Below are positions 28,301 to 37,347 of a stretch of DNA of 64,000 nt, piece by piece. The stretch is from Clostridiales bacterium (GTDB lineage: Bacteria; Bacillota; Clostridia; Lachnospirales; Lachnospiraceae). The stretch lies in the NCBI GenBank assembly GCA_018365455.1, contig JAGZJZ010000019.1, positions 57,342 through 121,341 on the forward strand, given 5' to 3'. Numbering within the stretch: the first letter of the stretch is position 1; the number at the start of each line of letters is the position of its first letter. Made by a program: the position numbers and the translations under genes. The notes below the pieces were generated by a model. That model was not told the origin of the DNA, did not search any database, and saw only the letters and a list, made by a program, of their open reading frames with translations.

Positions 28301-29781
28301 GGAAGATATGTCAAATTTTCAATAGCAGAGGAAACGTCTGCGATTACATCTTCCCAAGACCAGTTTGCTTCAAAAAGTACATCATCATCTTCAGGGCTCC
28401 ACAGCAGGTACAACCCCTTCGGACCACCTTCAATACTAAGACCGCCTGAACTGTCCTTTTTTTCAGCATCCCCATATATTTCATGGAGATAATCTTTTCT
28501 TTCATCCGTTGATAGATTATTTACAAAAAACTGGTATATCCGCTGCTTTTGTTGGACCGTGGTCATATCATGCAGAATTTTTCTTTTTATTTCCTCTGTA
28601 ATTTCCCTGCGCTGGATATCAGAACACAAAAAAGGAACCGCCACAGCGGTTCCACTTTTTTGTGTTAAATCTTCTATCTCATTTGGTCGATGATGTCTTC
28701 GATCACCTGTCTCTCTGCCTCCATCTCCGCCTGCATCCGGATGTTTGTCATTTGAATTGTGTTGTAGGGGTCCGCGTTCTCTTCCTTCATCCAGGTTTTC
28801 ACGTAATCCTCCGCGATCCTTTCGTGAAGCATCTCCGCCTGTTCCTGCACTTTCTCCATTATTGGAAGGAGCATTCCCGTTAATAACAGCATCTCGTATC
28901 TCTGCTGGTCCCTCTCCTGCAGGTTTCTTGCTGCCATCCTGCCGTATTTGCTCAGGCTTGCCAGAACGGTCTCCTCTTTCATTCCGCTTTCCAAAATTGG
29001 TAACTGTACGTGTAAGTCCTCTGCTTCTTTGTACTGAATCCCTTCCATAGTATTGCCTCCTCTCTAAGTCAATATCTTTCATGGCACGCGCTATCTCTAA
29101 TATGATTGAACCAGATATCTTTGATATTAAGCTGCCAGCCCGGTATAATATTTCCTCACTTTTACAATTATGTATAAAAGATAGGTTCAACTCCCTGTCT
29201 ACTATACCGCATCGGCTCTCTACCGCATAAAGGACACTGTTTGCAATCAATTCTGCAATCTTTGTTTCCTTTACCGGTACATCTTCACCTGTGAGAAGTT
29301 TTAACCGTTCCAGATTTTTTAAATTGTCATCCTCTGTTTCCATCATAAACCAAACATTTGTTCTTGTAAAGGCGTATAATGACTTTTTGAAATTTTTTTC
29401 TTCCTCATAAATCTGAGGAAACAATTCTTTTGCCAACTGCCTACGATTTGTACCATTCACGGTCCAGTCCCACGGCCTGAATCCTTTCCCCTTCGTATCG
29501 GATATATCAAATACGTGCTGGACATTCTCACCAAATTGTTTTGATGGAAATACCGCGATCCCTTTACTCCCCCGTAATACTGGCCGGTCTGCCTGTCTCC
29601 ATGCATCAAAACTTGCCAATATGGTAGCTTCTGGTCTTTGTGCAAACACCATACAGGTATTTAGATAATTCAGGCTGTACAACCGCCCCATACAGGCCAG
29701 AAAATCTCTCCAGACATCTCCTTCAGACAGTGATTGGATCAAGTCTGCATATAGTTCCTGCACTTTAGTAATACGTGTCAT
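22363..29781 (-). CDS. Giant DNA methylase/SNF2-type helicase of the ICE
   Basis: A 2472-residue protein. The N-terminal 200 residues ([20 protein letters not shown]) resemble ArdC/LPD-type ICE domains. Residues about 270-390 are a low-complexity Gly/Arg/Asp linker. A methyltransferase domain near 985-1060 has EPGMATGNF (SAM site) and NVPFGDF (motif IV variant of NPPF). The helicase domain has Walker A HAVGAGKS near 1677, DEAH box VDEAHNF near 1838 and motif VI region [10 protein letters not shown] near 2143. Such proteins occur in conjugative elements and may process or protect transferring DNA. A terminator-like hairpin lies inside the gene at 28624-28665. Confidence 0.92.
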   Translation of the reverse strand: MTRITKVQELYADLIQSLSEGDVWRDFLACMGRLYSLNYLNTCMVFAQRPEATILASFDAWRQADRPVLRGSKGIAVFPSKQFGENVQHVFDISDTKGKGFRPWDWTVNGTNRRQLAKELFPQIYEEEKNFKKSLYAFTRTNVWFMMETEDDNLKNLERLKLLTGEDVPVKETKIAELIANSVLYAVESRCGIVDRELNLSFIHNCKSEEILYRAGSLISKISGSIILEIARAMKDIDLERRQYYGRDSVQRSRGLTRTVTNFGKRNERGDRSGKPEQIRQDGSKKPAGEGPAEIRDAVINGNAPSNNGESAGTGGDASRKDRGGLRENLDEGRERGPLQHNSNDKHPDAGGDGGRETGDRRHHRPNEIEDLTQKSGTAVAVPFLCSDIQRREITEEIKRKILHDMTTVQQKQRIYQFFVNNLSTDERKDYLHEIYGDAEKKDSSGGLSIEGGPKGLYLLWSPEDDDVLFEANWSWEDVIADVSSAIENLTYLPLQSISDQLLDDPDEVEIEEKEELSISEQIPAEITVQKKLLEIVEQYINQGVHTDILRQMLCRIYTTNQRPEVKNEFLKQMIMQEGEIPQAYHSVHIQNETYELYFNEDGVRISLVNDPGEKFTNVRFDWEEFGDLTAHLMEEDRVVYTADEKLLRQQQKMYQMLSWFGKFNLRFIQLLEKEDEMFQSGELQELTEQGALLVQENTFHDRIREEALIQFIRESAAIVPYQALIQEFFIQDVSEQSKIEFLQCILTEANAVKELVVKADGRQVVNLWVEDSVIRIGYQNKKEEYYEQLLSYEEVALAIQEEVNQKSFLTPEEYELGKMEGFAFCGQRAVNLFHEFLNKQVENPVDRSGEIPDGPIGIIQEQRPEEQPAGDFYYSDWKMPAGGSKTRYQCNVAAIRMLKQLDKENRQASHEEQEILARYIGWGGLSNAFNSKNAAWKHEYKELKALLSEEEYKQARSSVTTSFYTPLEIIEAMYQAVQKFGFKKGKILEPGMATGNFYHGLPETMRESQLYGVEIDSISGRIAQYLHPSANIQVTGFEKTEFEDNSFDLVIGNVPFGDFRPYDPKYKKKKLRIHDYFIAKSMDLLRPGGIMAVVTSKGTLDKADNKFRKELAEQADLLGAIRLPGKSFSRDANTDVTSDILFFQKKPERTLTEPIWTFTGLTEDKVPVNEYYLEHTEMLLGRMVWDERFFGKNSKYTALMNEEPDFNLSDRLASAVDELPKNVYWEGDVHDPAPERDRVEADPDVPNYTFTVKNDEVYYREGAYMYRCQAKESVKRRIRGMHKIRLAVRELMDMQVANCSDSELQEAQRHLNKAYDAFVETHGYFVNRTNKSAFRQDNDYPLIASLEVVDEDNKTVHKADMFYKRTIQPKAIVEKADNAIEALHISLSEYGKVNIPYMLSLYQGERREMLKELQGRIFLNPMNADLENPNTGWETAEEYLSGNVRQKLKTAYIYAQSDPQYAENVEALERVQPKDLTASEISVKLGTTWISTEDYEQFIYETLKTPDNLQRGKCTNLNHAVTLERLDVDMSYHLENKSSASGSILAQQTYGTKRMDAYTLIEEILNGRIITVRDRVEDGEKVRYVLNRKETMLARDRAEQIKEEFRVWIFKDPQRRKKYVDYYNQTFNAIRLREYDGSYLELPGLNPLIKLRPYQKNAIARILSSGGNTLLAHAVGAGKSIEMICACMEMRRLGLATKPMITVPNHLTFQMGAEFLRVYPNAHVLITKKEDFQKENRQRMVARIATGDYNCVIIGHTQFQRIPMSEERQKQMMEEQVETLVRAIDMAKLEEGKNWSVKQMEAKKEHLKDKIQNLNNEEIKDHVVNFEELGVNALFVDEAHNFKNLEIFTKMSNVAGINTNGAQRATDMRMKIQYINEVNHGTGVVMATGTPISNSMSEMYVMQLYLQEKRLQEMGIYNFDAWAASFGEVTTSLELAPEGTGYRMRTRFNKFVNLPELMQMYREFADVILSDMLDIERPKLKNGKYIIVESEASDYVRERMEEMVTRAEQIHNGLVAPKIDNMLKITGEARLLGTDPRLLDLDAPVDKDSKLNKAVENIYREYIDSDGDKGTQIVFSDIGTPGMGKKFTVYDYLKQELIKKGIPEEEICFIHDAKTDEQRDKMFSDMRSGRKRIIIGSTDKLGTGTNIQDRMIAAHHIDCPWKPSAIEQREGRILRHGNKNKEVNIYRYVTKNSFDAYLWGIVETKQRFISQVMTNKELARNCEDIDETVLNFAEIKAIASGNPLIMEKMEVDNEVTRLRVLKAAYDGKRYILQDAFTFQYPQRIQKRTQELKRVQEDIRTRDEAVKNAPQFEITLRGRTYQERKEAGVILQEIISNTVLYDEIEIGSFKNFPLLLKKHSMGADIMIAGKNTYKVEVSTSDVGNMVRLENVLNGLNKDAELLGQKIHNYEVDLENAKMEYAKEFQYEGLLKEKLRRQTEINSQLEIKEEEEIVMAEEMEETIAPPQAAAIAR
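28624..28665 (-). terminator. Terminator-like hairpin inside the helicase gene
   Basis: On the minus strand GGAACCGC-TGTG-GCGGTTCC is followed immediately by TTTTTTGTGT, and the palindrome extends to ACACAAAAAA on the other side with a 2-base bulge. It has the form of an intrinsic terminator but lies near codon 375 of the 2472-codon gene, encoding [12 protein letters not shown]. Confidence 0.7.
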
Positions 29782-29795
29782 TTTTCATCTCCTCA

Positions 29796-30365
29796 CTATC
29801 TTAACTTACCCTCTATCCCAAATCCTATCTGGAACAAGTCTAATTGTTCTTCTTTCTTTTCTTGCTCTGTCAATTGGATATTCTCAATCCTGACCCTGCA
29901 TTCTGCAAAGCTCTCCAAATAATTTTCAGGCTTTTCATATCTGCGCAGGGTAAGAAAATCCTTCTTTTTCAAAGCGGTTTCCAGTGTGTCTTTGTATCCG
30001 GTCACAATATTAATAGAGCTTCTTTTAATCGCCTCTTTCGATAGACCATCACGGATTTGACATAGATACTTATAATTTTCATCATTTAAGTAACTTTGGT
30101 AACTCTTCAGGGCACCATACCATATTTCACGATTTAGAGCCATAAATGATTCTGGCAGTTCAGGAGGCAGAGGATAGTAATATTCTTCTGGTAATTCTTC
30201 TATATGGTCTAATTGTCTCTTGTCAGATATGATATGATTTCTTTCCAGATTTAGATTATAACCATCCTCATACCAAGGATCATGTCCGCCTTTTTCAAAT
30301 ATCTCTGTCCACCTCTCATAATCCGCAATTAATGCAGCCTGCGCTGCTTTCTCGTTATTCTTCAT
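29796..30365 (-). CDS. Unknown ICE protein, 189 residues
   Basis: No family named with confidence. The protein is acidic and Tyr-rich, with HDPWYEDGYNLNLERNHIIS and a Pro-rich EELPEEYYYPLPPELPESF. Its C-terminus EEQLDLFQIGFGIEGKLR resembles the Leu-Phe-type clamp-like tails of ICE proteins. The ATG has a GGGGAAGATAGG-type site. It starts 3 bases after the DpnD/PcfM gene and ends 14 bases before the giant helicase gene. It belongs to the same operon; function unknown. Confidence 0.75.
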   Translation of the reverse strand: MKNNEKAAQAALIADYERWTEIFEKGGHDPWYEDGYNLNLERNHIISDKRQLDHIEELPEEYYYPLPPELPESFMALNREIWYGALKSYQSYLNDENYKYLCQIRDGLSKEAIKRSSINIVTGYKDTLETALKKKDFLTLRRYEKPENYLESFAECRVRIENIQLTEQEKKEEQLDLFQIGFGIEGKLR

Positions 30366-30368
30366 ATC

Positions 30369-30569
30369 CTATCTTCCCCTGTTCTTGACAGGTGATAAAA
30401 CACGGCTCGTAAATTCATTATAAGCAAAATCATCAGCATCCAATATAATTTTCTCTGAATTATAATCCGCTTTCACTTTTTCCAGTGCTGCTTTTTCGCT
30501 TATATCTTTCTTCACGACTGTTCTTTCCAGAACTTCTCTGATTGTAATTTCATATTCTCTCTCTTCCAC
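30369..30569 (-). CDS. DpnD/PcfM-family protein
   Basis: A 66-residue protein of the DpnD/PcfM type: beta start EYEITIREVLERTVVKKDIS, then EKAALEKVKADYNSEKIILD and a short tail. The start is GTG at 30569 with AAGGAGG 6 bases upstream. PcfM is encoded in the pCF10 conjugation module; the role is not known. Here it lies between the NlpC/P60 gene and the unknown 189-residue gene in the backbone operon. Confidence 0.8.
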   Translation of the reverse strand: MEEREYEITIREVLERTVVKKDISEKAALEKVKADYNSEKIILDADDFAYNEFTSRVLSPVKNRGR

Positions 30570-30637
30570 ATTACACCTCCTTATGAAGAAGACGGGCAGA
30601 AAATCCGCCTTTATTTATAGACACTCCCTGAAATATA

Positions 30638-32707
30638 TTATTTTGCCAAACTGGGCCTTCCATACAGACCAATATTAGAAGGAATCAATGGGTCATTCAC
30701 GACACCCCTTGCTGTATTTGCCGCATGGACCTGCCTGCCATTACCAATGTAAATAGCAACATGCGAAATGTTTCGGAACTGCCCATTATTTTCATAAGAG
30801 TAGAATATCAGGTCCCCTGGCTCAAGCATATCTTCTGTTACTTCCAGGCCATGATCCACAATATACTGTCCCTGTGTAGATGCAATGGAAGGAAGTTCGA
30901 TTCCACATTCCCTATACAACCGCTGCACTAAAGAACTGCAATCATAATATCCTTCGTCGTACCTTTTATCCTGACTGTATTGGCAGCCCACCTTCGTTAA
31001 TGCAAGGTTCGCAACATCTGATCCAACACCGAAGGATGGTATTTCACTACGGAAGTCTTCACTCATGACCTCCCGGAGTAATTCTACCTGCTGGTCTGTT
31101 AGCTTTCCGAGGGCTATATAATCTTCATAATTCAGATTTTTAACATAATTTCCTTGCTTTGTGACTGTGATCTCATTTTCATCCCCGTCTGCTAAAAAAG
31201 CCTCAAACGTCTGGTGTCCCCACGCAGAAGCCGTTGCATGGTCATTGCAAAACACATCGAACTGTACTCCGAACCGGTCAAAAGCTCCGGTGTCTTCTAC
31301 TGTGTATTCAATGCCGTTCATTATTATTTTTGTGCCCATCGGAACAAATGGATTGTTTGCGTCCACGGCTAATGTGTGTTCTGCTGTAGGCATGACACCA
31401 CTGGCTGTAGGGCCACCGGCCCAGACGCCACAACAAATACTACACTGGCAGTAACCGCTCGTCACTACATTTCCCAATGATTGTCCTGCTTTGATCGTGG
31501 TCGTGATGACTGTATTTTCAAAACTGTTCATCTCATCGAAGATCTCTTTCAGGTATTTTTTATGTTTATCCTCCATATCTACACCCAGATCACCGGTTCC
31601 GTATTGGACCATATACACCATTAAAGTATCCATGTAATTACTCACATAATTTCCATTGTCGTTATGCAGATACTCAATGGATTCCCCACTTCCATCTTCC
31701 GCCAGTTTTGCATTGAACTCCATATAATAACTACTCAATATTTCCCGCACCGTAGGATTGTCTGAAGGAGCCGGCATAAATGCGGCTACAGGAGAAGCAT
31801 AAAAAAGTAGTGCTATTATTACTGCAGGAATTACAGCAGAAAGAAAAAGTGAAAAAAGCGGCGCTAACAGCGCCGCCATAACTTCCACTACCTTCAGCAT
31901 TACAAAGGAGAATTTCATTCTTGCAATATCTTTTACTGTCTGTATCAAGCTGTCCTGTTCCCCGGAACCAGTTAATTTATTCATAACATACTGCATTTTC
32001 CTCTGCCTGATAGCTTGATTTTTTTGCTTCTCTGAGATTTTTTTCTTACTTTGCTGCATCTCCTTTTTAGACTGTCGCTTTTTGATCTTCCCATCAGCCT
32101 TTTTAATCCTGAGTTTCTTCTGTGTCCTTTGATGTTTCCTCTTATCCGCCATTTTTCCCACTGTTCTCGAAGCAACTCCCATTAAATGAAGTGCCTCATT
32201 CGTTTCTTCACCGCCCTCTATCTGTGTAATGATTGCAGTACCGCCGCTTTTTACTCCCTTGGCGGCAAGATTTGACCCTTTTTGATAAGATTTGGCTGGT
32301 TCTGATACCGATTTTAATTCTCTGCTCCGCTTGAATTTCTTCTTTGCAGCCTCATTTTTTAAAATAATGGCATCTCTTAACATCTCCTCTGACGTATCAA
32401 CAATAGGATCATCAGATTTTGCTGCCATTTTTATATTATCTGATGTTTTGCCTTTAGTGGCACTGTCCTTCCGGTACCGTTCACTTCTATAAAATCCATG
32501 CCCTGCCAATCTATCCGCTTTCAAACTTTTGCCTTTTGAACTTACAGCACTTTTCCGCTTGCCCAGTATGTCGGCATCGGGTTTTGAATGAAAGGTGAGC
32601 TTTGATATTTTGGGAGATACTGTAAAGTTTCTCTTATGTATGGAAACCTCTAAATCCTTTTTGAACTTTAATTCCGGTTCCTTCTCCTCTAAAATTTTAA
32701 GTTCCAT
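30638..32707 (-). CDS. CD1108-type NlpC/P60 peptidoglycan hydrolase
   Basis: A 689-residue transfer-associated hydrolase. A basic cytoplasmic region (about 1-265, many KKK/KSKK runs) precedes one or two membrane segments (LLAPLFSLFLSAVIPAVIIA). Next come a 3D domain (YTVEDTGAFDRFGVQFDVFC) and a C-terminal NlpC/P60 domain with catalytic Cys in YDCSSLVQRLY and His in NISHVAIYIG. It would open the cell wall for the conjugation channel, as VirB1 or Orf14 of Tn916 do. The ATG at 32707 has GGAGGACAGGT; the longer frame overlaps the preceding gene. Confidence 0.92.
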   Translation of the reverse strand: MELKILEEKEPELKFKKDLEVSIHKRNFTVSPKISKLTFHSKPDADILGKRKSAVSSKGKSLKADRLAGHGFYRSERYRKDSATKGKTSDNIKMAAKSDDPIVDTSEEMLRDAIILKNEAAKKKFKRSRELKSVSEPAKSYQKGSNLAAKGVKSGGTAIITQIEGGEETNEALHLMGVASRTVGKMADKRKHQRTQKKLRIKKADGKIKKRQSKKEMQQSKKKISEKQKNQAIRQRKMQYVMNKLTGSGEQDSLIQTVKDIARMKFSFVMLKVVEVMAALLAPLFSLFLSAVIPAVIIALLFYASPVAAFMPAPSDNPTVREILSSYYMEFNAKLAEDGSGESIEYLHNDNGNYVSNYMDTLMVYMVQYGTGDLGVDMEDKHKKYLKEIFDEMNSFENTVITTTIKAGQSLGNVVTSGYCQCSICCGVWAGGPTASGVMPTAEHTLAVDANNPFVPMGTKIIMNGIEYTVEDTGAFDRFGVQFDVFCNDHATASAWGHQTFEAFLADGDENEITVTKQGNYVKNLNYEDYIALGKLTDQQVELLREVMSEDFRSEIPSFGVGSDVANLALTKVGCQYSQDKRYDEGYYDCSSLVQRLYRECGIELPSIASTQGQYIVDHGLEVTEDMLEPGDLIFYSYENNGQFRNISHVAIYIGNGRQVHAANTARGVVNDPLIPSNIGLYGRPSLAK

Positions 32708-32724
32708 ACCTGTCCTCCTGCCAT

Positions 32725-33252
32725 TTAATACACACGCTCTACCTTGTACCAAATGCTCTCAAACAGATAGCCTTGAATACCCGTACTTTCAGGAACCCCT
32801 TTTGTCTCCGGCATATGGTGTAATGGTTTTAATCTTTTTTTAAGTTCCTTGAACGCCTCTGACGCATCTCCGTTAAATTCTACATAGTCATCTTCCGTTA
32901 CCATATACCGGTCACTAAAGATCACACTTTCTAAATTTCCCTTTTCTACAAGCTCATCAATATCATCTGGCGCTAATGGATGGCCAAGACGGTTATAAAC
33001 ATCCTCTTCCAAAACAGAAAATTGATATATTTCCCGTTCACCCGGAAGTATCCTCTGCACACTTCCCTCACAAAATAAAAAAATGGCATTTGCAGTCAAT
33101 AACGCAAATACCGTTGTGTCCTCACTCATTTTGTGTGCTTCTTCCTCTGACGCATATTCTATCCAGTCAGGAATCTGGATCACCATCTCCCATGCGTCAT
33201 ATTGCAGTCCAAAACTAATTTTATATTTCTCTTTGATGTTTTCATCTCCTTC
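32725..33252 (-). CDS. Unknown ICE protein, 175 residues
   Basis: No family recognised with confidence. Mixed alpha/beta composition: KISFGLQYDAWEMVIQIPDW, then a stretch LTANAIFLFCEGSVQRI and an acidic linker APDDIDELVEKGNLESVIFS. The ATG at 33252 is chosen because the preceding PAPS-reductase-like gene ends at 33266; the open frame extends further but only overlaps it. It is encoded just before the NlpC/P60 hydrolase, in the backbone operon. Confidence 0.65.
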   Translation of the reverse strand, partial: EGDENIKEKYKISFGLQYDAWEMVIQIPDWIEYASEEEAHKMSEDTTVFALLTANAIFLFCEGSVQRILPGEREIYQFSVLEEDVYNRLGHPLAPDDIDELVEKGNLESVIFSDRYMVTEDDYVEFNGDASEAFKELKKRLKPLHHMPETKGVPESTGIQGYLFESIWYKVERVY

Positions 33253-33265
33253 CATAGAACATCCG

Positions 33266-34207
33266 CTAATAATTATAATATACATTGGAATCGTCATCAA
33301 AAGACAGCTCATATTGCCCTGCCAAGGTGGTGTCTTCCATCCACCATCGAAACACGGCATCTGCATCTATCCATCCCCCGGCTGCATCATCTTTACCGGC
33401 CTGTTTTCTGACAAGCAACATATTTGCGAATGCCCGTTTATATGCCCGCTCATAAGTAGGAAACATAGCAAATTCAAAGTAACGCTTTTTTCCTGCCATC
33501 GGACAGCCAATGCATCCTACACGGAAAAATCCCATATGGTATAATGGATTCATTGGGATTCTCTCTGCATGGATATATTCCCAGATATCTCTGTCTTCCC
33601 AATCCACAATAGGATTACAGAGATGCTTTCCTTTCATTTGACAGGATTCAAACAGCATACGTCTGTCATCATTGTCATTATTCAGGATTATTTTCTTCTT
33701 ATCCTTATTTGCAACAAAATTCTCAAAGATTCCTCGGTTTGCCTTCCTTTTCCTGCTCTCTGCCCATCTCACCCCGGTAGTGATAAACCGGTTCGCACCG
33801 CCTCCCTCTTTGAGCACTTCACAGCAATAGCGTGCAATACGGGTAGGCGGGATCTGTTTCATGGGGATCAGGCTCCACATACTGATTCTCCTGCCTTTAT
33901 AATACGGCATATTTATTGTACATCGGATCCCGGCGGCTTCTGCCTCACGGAAACGTTCTCTTATGTAGTATATTGTCTGGGGAGCATCTGCTGTAGTTAA
34001 GTTATGCATAAGTTCATAGGGTACTCCGGCCCGCCGCACTAATTCTCTGCATACAGCACTATCCTTCCCCCCACTGTCTGTTACGATCAATGGCTGCCCA
34101 TAGTACCGCAACGACATATCACTTGCCGTTTTGATTCTCTCTATTGATTTTTCTTCTAAATCCACAAAAAAGGAGTGAAGATATCTTTTACCTGGCCAGA
34201 ACTCCAC
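33266..34207 (-). CDS. PAPS reductase/ATP-pyrophosphatase family protein
   Basis: A 313-residue PP-loop enzyme with IVTDSGGKDSAVCRELVRR as the nucleotide-binding motif near residue 45. Paired Cys in ARYCCEVLK and VGCIGCPMAGKK, the latter like DndC-type proteins that bind an Fe-S cluster. Such proteins are common ICE passengers; sulfur transfer to DNA or tRNA is possible, but no dndB, dndD or dndE partner is present here. The start is GTG at 34207, with its Shine-Dalgarno placed very close, so the exact start is uncertain. Confidence 0.82.
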   Translation of the reverse strand: MEFWPGKRYLHSFFVDLEEKSIERIKTASDMSLRYYGQPLIVTDSGGKDSAVCRELVRRAGVPYELMHNLTTADAPQTIYYIRERFREAEAAGIRCTINMPYYKGRRISMWSLIPMKQIPPTRIARYCCEVLKEGGGANRFITTGVRWAESRKRKANRGIFENFVANKDKKKIILNNDNDDRRMLFESCQMKGKHLCNPIVDWEDRDIWEYIHAERIPMNPLYHMGFFRVGCIGCPMAGKKRYFEFAMFPTYERAYKRAFANMLLVRKQAGKDDAAGGWIDADAVFRWWMEDTTLAGQYELSFDDDSNVYYNY

Positions 34208-34224
34208 CTCCCTTCTCTATTGAT

Positions 34225-35586
34225 CTAACGTGTTATTTTTTTATTTTCTAATATGGTCTGGATATATTCATCCACATCCAAGTCATTATCTTTTGCCTCT
34301 TTACTGAGCTCTTTCATAACTTGCTCTCGGTATTCCTCTTTACTGCAGTTCTTTTCATATTCCCGGATATCTGGCATTTGGGGCAATGCCCCACCATAAT
34401 TCAGTGCCCTGCGGCTTTCGTTCACAAAATCCAGCATATCCTTCTGATATTGTTTGCGTGCCTTATGCTGCTGGGATTCCAAAGGACAGGTTTCGTCTAA
34501 CTGCCGTTCATTGAGAAGTGCTTTCTCGATATTTTCCAGATTGCAGAAATACTTCCATGATGGTATCAATTCATTTAGCACATATAGGCAGTCATCCTTA
34601 ACAGATGACGCCTCCTGTTCCGGCAATGATTTCAAATATTCCATACCTTCATCACTTAAATAAAACTGTTGCTGTGCCTCTATGTGCTGGAACAAATCCC
34701 CATCGCCATCCCCAAAATCCTGACGGCCATTGTAAGAACAAAGCTCCCCTTCATGCAGATAAAGAATGCGGAACCAGGTTTTGTTATACCCTAAAGTTTC
34801 TTTGTTTTTCCGGGATAGGCACTGCTCATAATCCAAACGTCCAAATAGCGGTACCGCCTCCTGCAGTGTTAAAACCTCTCCTTCTTCCAATCCCATATCT
34901 TCACTGGAATCCACATATACAAAAGGCTCCATATTATAAGGTACTTCTATATCTGAATCTTTTAAGGTCAGCAATAGCTTCTGTGTTTCTGCGGACAGTT
35001 CTGGTGATTCGATAAACCGCCCAAATTCAAGCCATTTTTGAAAACCTTCCTTACCCTTATCAACCAGAAGCTGCATTGCAATTTTTCTTTTGTGTTTTTC
35101 CTCATCCGGATAAAAAGATTCATACCCATCGGGATCAATCTTCTTTTGAAACTGATTAATCCTTTCCGCTATTTCCATCACGTCTGCACTCTTATGGAAA
35201 TCCTCTTTTTCATCCAACAATTTCCCAGTATCAATCACTTCCAGTTCCGGCATTGCAGATATCAACTCCCTTGCAGCTCGTAGAATTTGAGGATAGTCAT
35301 CAAATCCATACATTACTTGCAGCATATCCACATCCATCTTCCCCATGTGGACCAACTGAAATTCTTGTAAAAATTCCGACTGCTTTTGGTCATATACATG
35401 GACTCCAATTCCTTTGACCGCATTAAGATGCTCTGATGGGATTGCCTCATAAAATTTCACTGCTTCTTCTGCAGATAAAATATCTTCCCGGCACTCACCA
35501 TAACGCGGAAATTCCATACATTCCGCTACATAAAAAGTAATCCGGATACCATCGGCGGCATCCTTGCCCATTTTATTGTTTTCCAC
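34225..35586 (-). CDS. YodL/LPD-type ICE protein, 453 residues
   Basis: N-terminal segment IRITFYVAECMEFPRYGECR followed by EEAVKFYEAIPSEHLNAVKG resembles YodL-like domains of mobile-element polyproteins. Later parts include LDYEQCLSRKNKETLGYNKT and a C-terminal helix SKEEYREQVMKELSKEAKD. Function unknown; antirestriction-related proteins share such architecture. The start is GTG at 35586 with GGAG 8 bases upstream; the ATG frame to 35613 would cover that site and the terminator just before it. It heads the next operon section, after the Shedu gene. Confidence 0.65.
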   Translation of the reverse strand: MENNKMGKDAADGIRITFYVAECMEFPRYGECREDILSAEEAVKFYEAIPSEHLNAVKGIGVHVYDQKQSEFLQEFQLVHMGKMDVDMLQVMYGFDDYPQILRAARELISAMPELEVIDTGKLLDEKEDFHKSADVMEIAERINQFQKKIDPDGYESFYPDEEKHKRKIAMQLLVDKGKEGFQKWLEFGRFIESPELSAETQKLLLTLKDSDIEVPYNMEPFVYVDSSEDMGLEEGEVLTLQEAVPLFGRLDYEQCLSRKNKETLGYNKTWFRILYLHEGELCSYNGRQDFGDGDGDLFQHIEAQQQFYLSDEGMEYLKSLPEQEASSVKDDCLYVLNELIPSWKYFCNLENIEKALLNERQLDETCPLESQQHKARKQYQKDMLDFVNESRRALNYGGALPQMPDIREYEKNCSKEEYREQVMKELSKEAKDNDLDVDEYIQTILENKKITR

Positions 35587-35613
35587 AAATTTGTCTCCTC
35601 TCCATTTTTGCAC

Positions 35614-35645
35614 AAAAAAAGCACTACCATTTAGCGGTAATGCTC
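35614..35645 (-). terminator. Terminator after the Shedu gene
   Basis: AGCACTACC (35620-35628) pairs with GGTAATGCT (35636-35644) with one mismatch, followed on the minus strand by a run of T (35613-35620). It separates the Shedu gene from the next ICE gene, whose GTG follows 30 bases later. Confidence 0.75.
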
Positions 35646-35721
35646 AGACTATAGTGTAAAATATAAGCCTTCAGATTTTAAAAAATTATCTGATGTCTTA
35701 TCACTTAGTTATTAAAATATT

Positions 35722-36531
35722 CTACAAATTGAAAAACTCCTTTTGAAATTTATCCTCTGTTTCTCTATTATTATGGACAAGAAGATTTCCTTTTTCCCAT
35801 TCTTCTATATCATATCCACAATTAATTAACTTATTTCGATTTCCAGGATCTAATTCTAGTTCGTTTGGACCCAAAAAGGCAAAAATGCTTGTATCTAAAT
35901 TATCAGGGACATATTTTACCTTATATTTATCTCCACCACGCATTGTTAAAATAATGTGCTCTTTTGGCCATTGATTATTACATCTAAAGTTATTAACAAG
36001 GCTATCGTAAGTGAGTAAAGTCATATCACCAGTTGAGTTTGTATACCTTATTTTTTTCTCATATTCTTGCATAGACTGATTTGAACGACCTATGACCAAT
36101 ATATATTTGAAATCTATTGGATTATAGCCCATAATAGGGTTGAAGTGCAAAAAACGCTTTAAAGCATACTGGATAAATTGTTTTCCTTCCCCTGAGTCAA
36201 TATAATATTTCCAATCTTGAATCTGTCCTATAGCTTGAGTAAGTTCACTTGTCATTTTACCATCAGACCGAAGCAAAGGCTTTTTTGCATCCTCTAATTC
36301 AACTAAATATAATGTCCAATGAACGGTATCTTTGCAAAGATATACATAGTCCGTTTTATACTTTGTATCTAACGGAAATTTAGAAATTAATGCATTATGC
36401 ATTACACCATGTCCAAACTGCTCTGGAACAAGATAATATGAATGTTCCTCCAAAAAACGTTGTAAATCATTTTCATTTTTGTTCTCTTCATTCAAAAAAC
36501 ATAGCAACTCATCATTTAATACATTTTCCAT
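35722..36531 (-). CDS. sduA: Shedu anti-phage protein (DUF4263)
   Basis: A 269-residue protein with the DUF4263/SduA C-terminal nuclease fold: KYKTDYVYLCKDTVHWTLYL holds the first acidic residue, LVELEDAKKPLL the E-x-K part and AIGQIQDWKYYI the conserved Gln helix. Single-gene Shedu systems block phage growth by nuclease activity. The C-terminal 100 residues (NQWPKEHIILTMRGGDKYKV and onward) are less conserved. It has its own upstream spacer (36532-36738) and a terminator at 35614-35645, so it is an independent cassette between backbone genes. Confidence 0.85.
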   Translation of the reverse strand: MENVLNDELLCFLNEENKNENDLQRFLEEHSYYLVPEQFGHGVMHNALISKFPLDTKYKTDYVYLCKDTVHWTLYLVELEDAKKPLLRSDGKMTSELTQAIGQIQDWKYYIDSGEGKQFIQYALKRFLHFNPIMGYNPIDFKYILVIGRSNQSMQEYEKKIRYTNSTGDMTLLTYDSLVNNFRCNNQWPKEHIILTMRGGDKYKVKYVPDNLDTSIFAFLGPNELELDPGNRNKLINCGYDIEEWEKGNLLVHNNRETEDKFQKEFFNL

Positions 36532-36738
36532 ACTTTATCACACCTTCTTTTCAAAAATCTACCGGTATATAGTGCCCCATAGTATAAATAATCTGTCCGT
36601 GTATTAACTTAGTGGTAATGCTTTTATACTCAATGACTACCTACTTCTCTCAAGACGTCCCCTTTTAATTATTTATTATACCTATTTTAAATAAGAGCGT
36701 CAACGCCGTTTCGCTGATGTTTATAAATCATCCATTTA

Positions 36739-37245
36739 TTATCTGGATTTTCCGTATATCTGCGGATTATCTGCCACACACATTCCTTTCTGATTTCGAG
36801 TCAGCATATTATTCTCATAAAAACTGTAAACCTCCTCATCTTCTGCTATAATGATATGGTCCACAACAGGTATATCAAGAAAAGCACCTGCATCTTCCAA
36901 TTTTTTTGTAATCTCCATATCCACTTTGCTAGGCAGGCAGTTTCCGGAAGGATGATTGTGGATGAGCATGATACCTGCCGCATTGGACAAAATTGCAGAT
37001 TTAAAGACTTCTCTCGGATGTACTAGGGAACTGCTCAATGTCCCCATACTCACGATATTCAAATTTATCACCTGATTCTGTGTCCGCAGATTCAAGATAC
37101 AAAAAAGCTCACGGTCATATTTACGCAGTTCTTCCCCCACTACATCCAATACATCCGATACGTTCTTTATGGTTTTTCTGCTGTATAGCGGCGGCTCCTC
37201 TACAAGACGGATACTCACTACCTTTAATTCATTTAGGTTCTTCAC
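36739..37245 (-). CDS. RadC-like JAB-domain protein
   Basis: A 168-residue protein with the metal-binding JAB motif IMLIHNHPSGNCLPSKVD (HxHPSG...D). ICE-borne RadC proteins are probably zinc-dependent and help the element, though the substrate is unknown. It starts with GTG at 37245, with GGAGG inside the small ORF upstream, so translation is coupled to that ORF. It ends at a 200-base AT-rich spacer that precedes the Shedu gene. Confidence 0.88.
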   Translation of the reverse strand: MKNLNELKVVSIRLVEEPPLYSRKTIKNVSDVLDVVGEELRKYDRELFCILNLRTQNQVINLNIVSMGTLSSSLVHPREVFKSAILSNAAGIMLIHNHPSGNCLPSKVDMEITKKLEDAGAFLDIPVVDHIIIAEDEEVYSFYENNMLTRNQKGMCVADNPQIYGKSR

Positions 37246-37342
37246 TTACATCCTCCCATGATAGCTCAAGTATAATACCATCCGGCATCACTTTGATGAT
37301 TTCCATGAGCTGATTTATTGTCAAAGTAATCTCTGTCTCCAT
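37229..37342 (-). CDS. Small ICE protein, 37 residues
   Basis: A 37-residue ORF starting METEITLTINQLMEIIKVMP and ending LELSWEDVSEEPK. Its last codons overlap the RadC start by 17 bases. The acidic, amphipathic composition and the tight spacing (5 bases after the DUF6674 gene ends) suggest a real coupled gene. Similar tiny genes precede radC in related ICEs. Function unknown. Confidence 0.6.
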   Translation of the reverse strand: METEITLTINQLMEIIKVMPDGIILELSWEDVSEEPK

Positions 37343-37347
37343 TACTG

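Noticed and set aside
28674..29048. Overlapping 124-codon frame in the helicase linker
   Set aside because: Lies in the low-complexity linker; the long frame is continuous through both flanks with domain motifs.
33266..34207. Complete Dnd phosphorothioation system
   Set aside because: Only a DndC-like protein is present; no DndB, DndD or DndE genes nearby.
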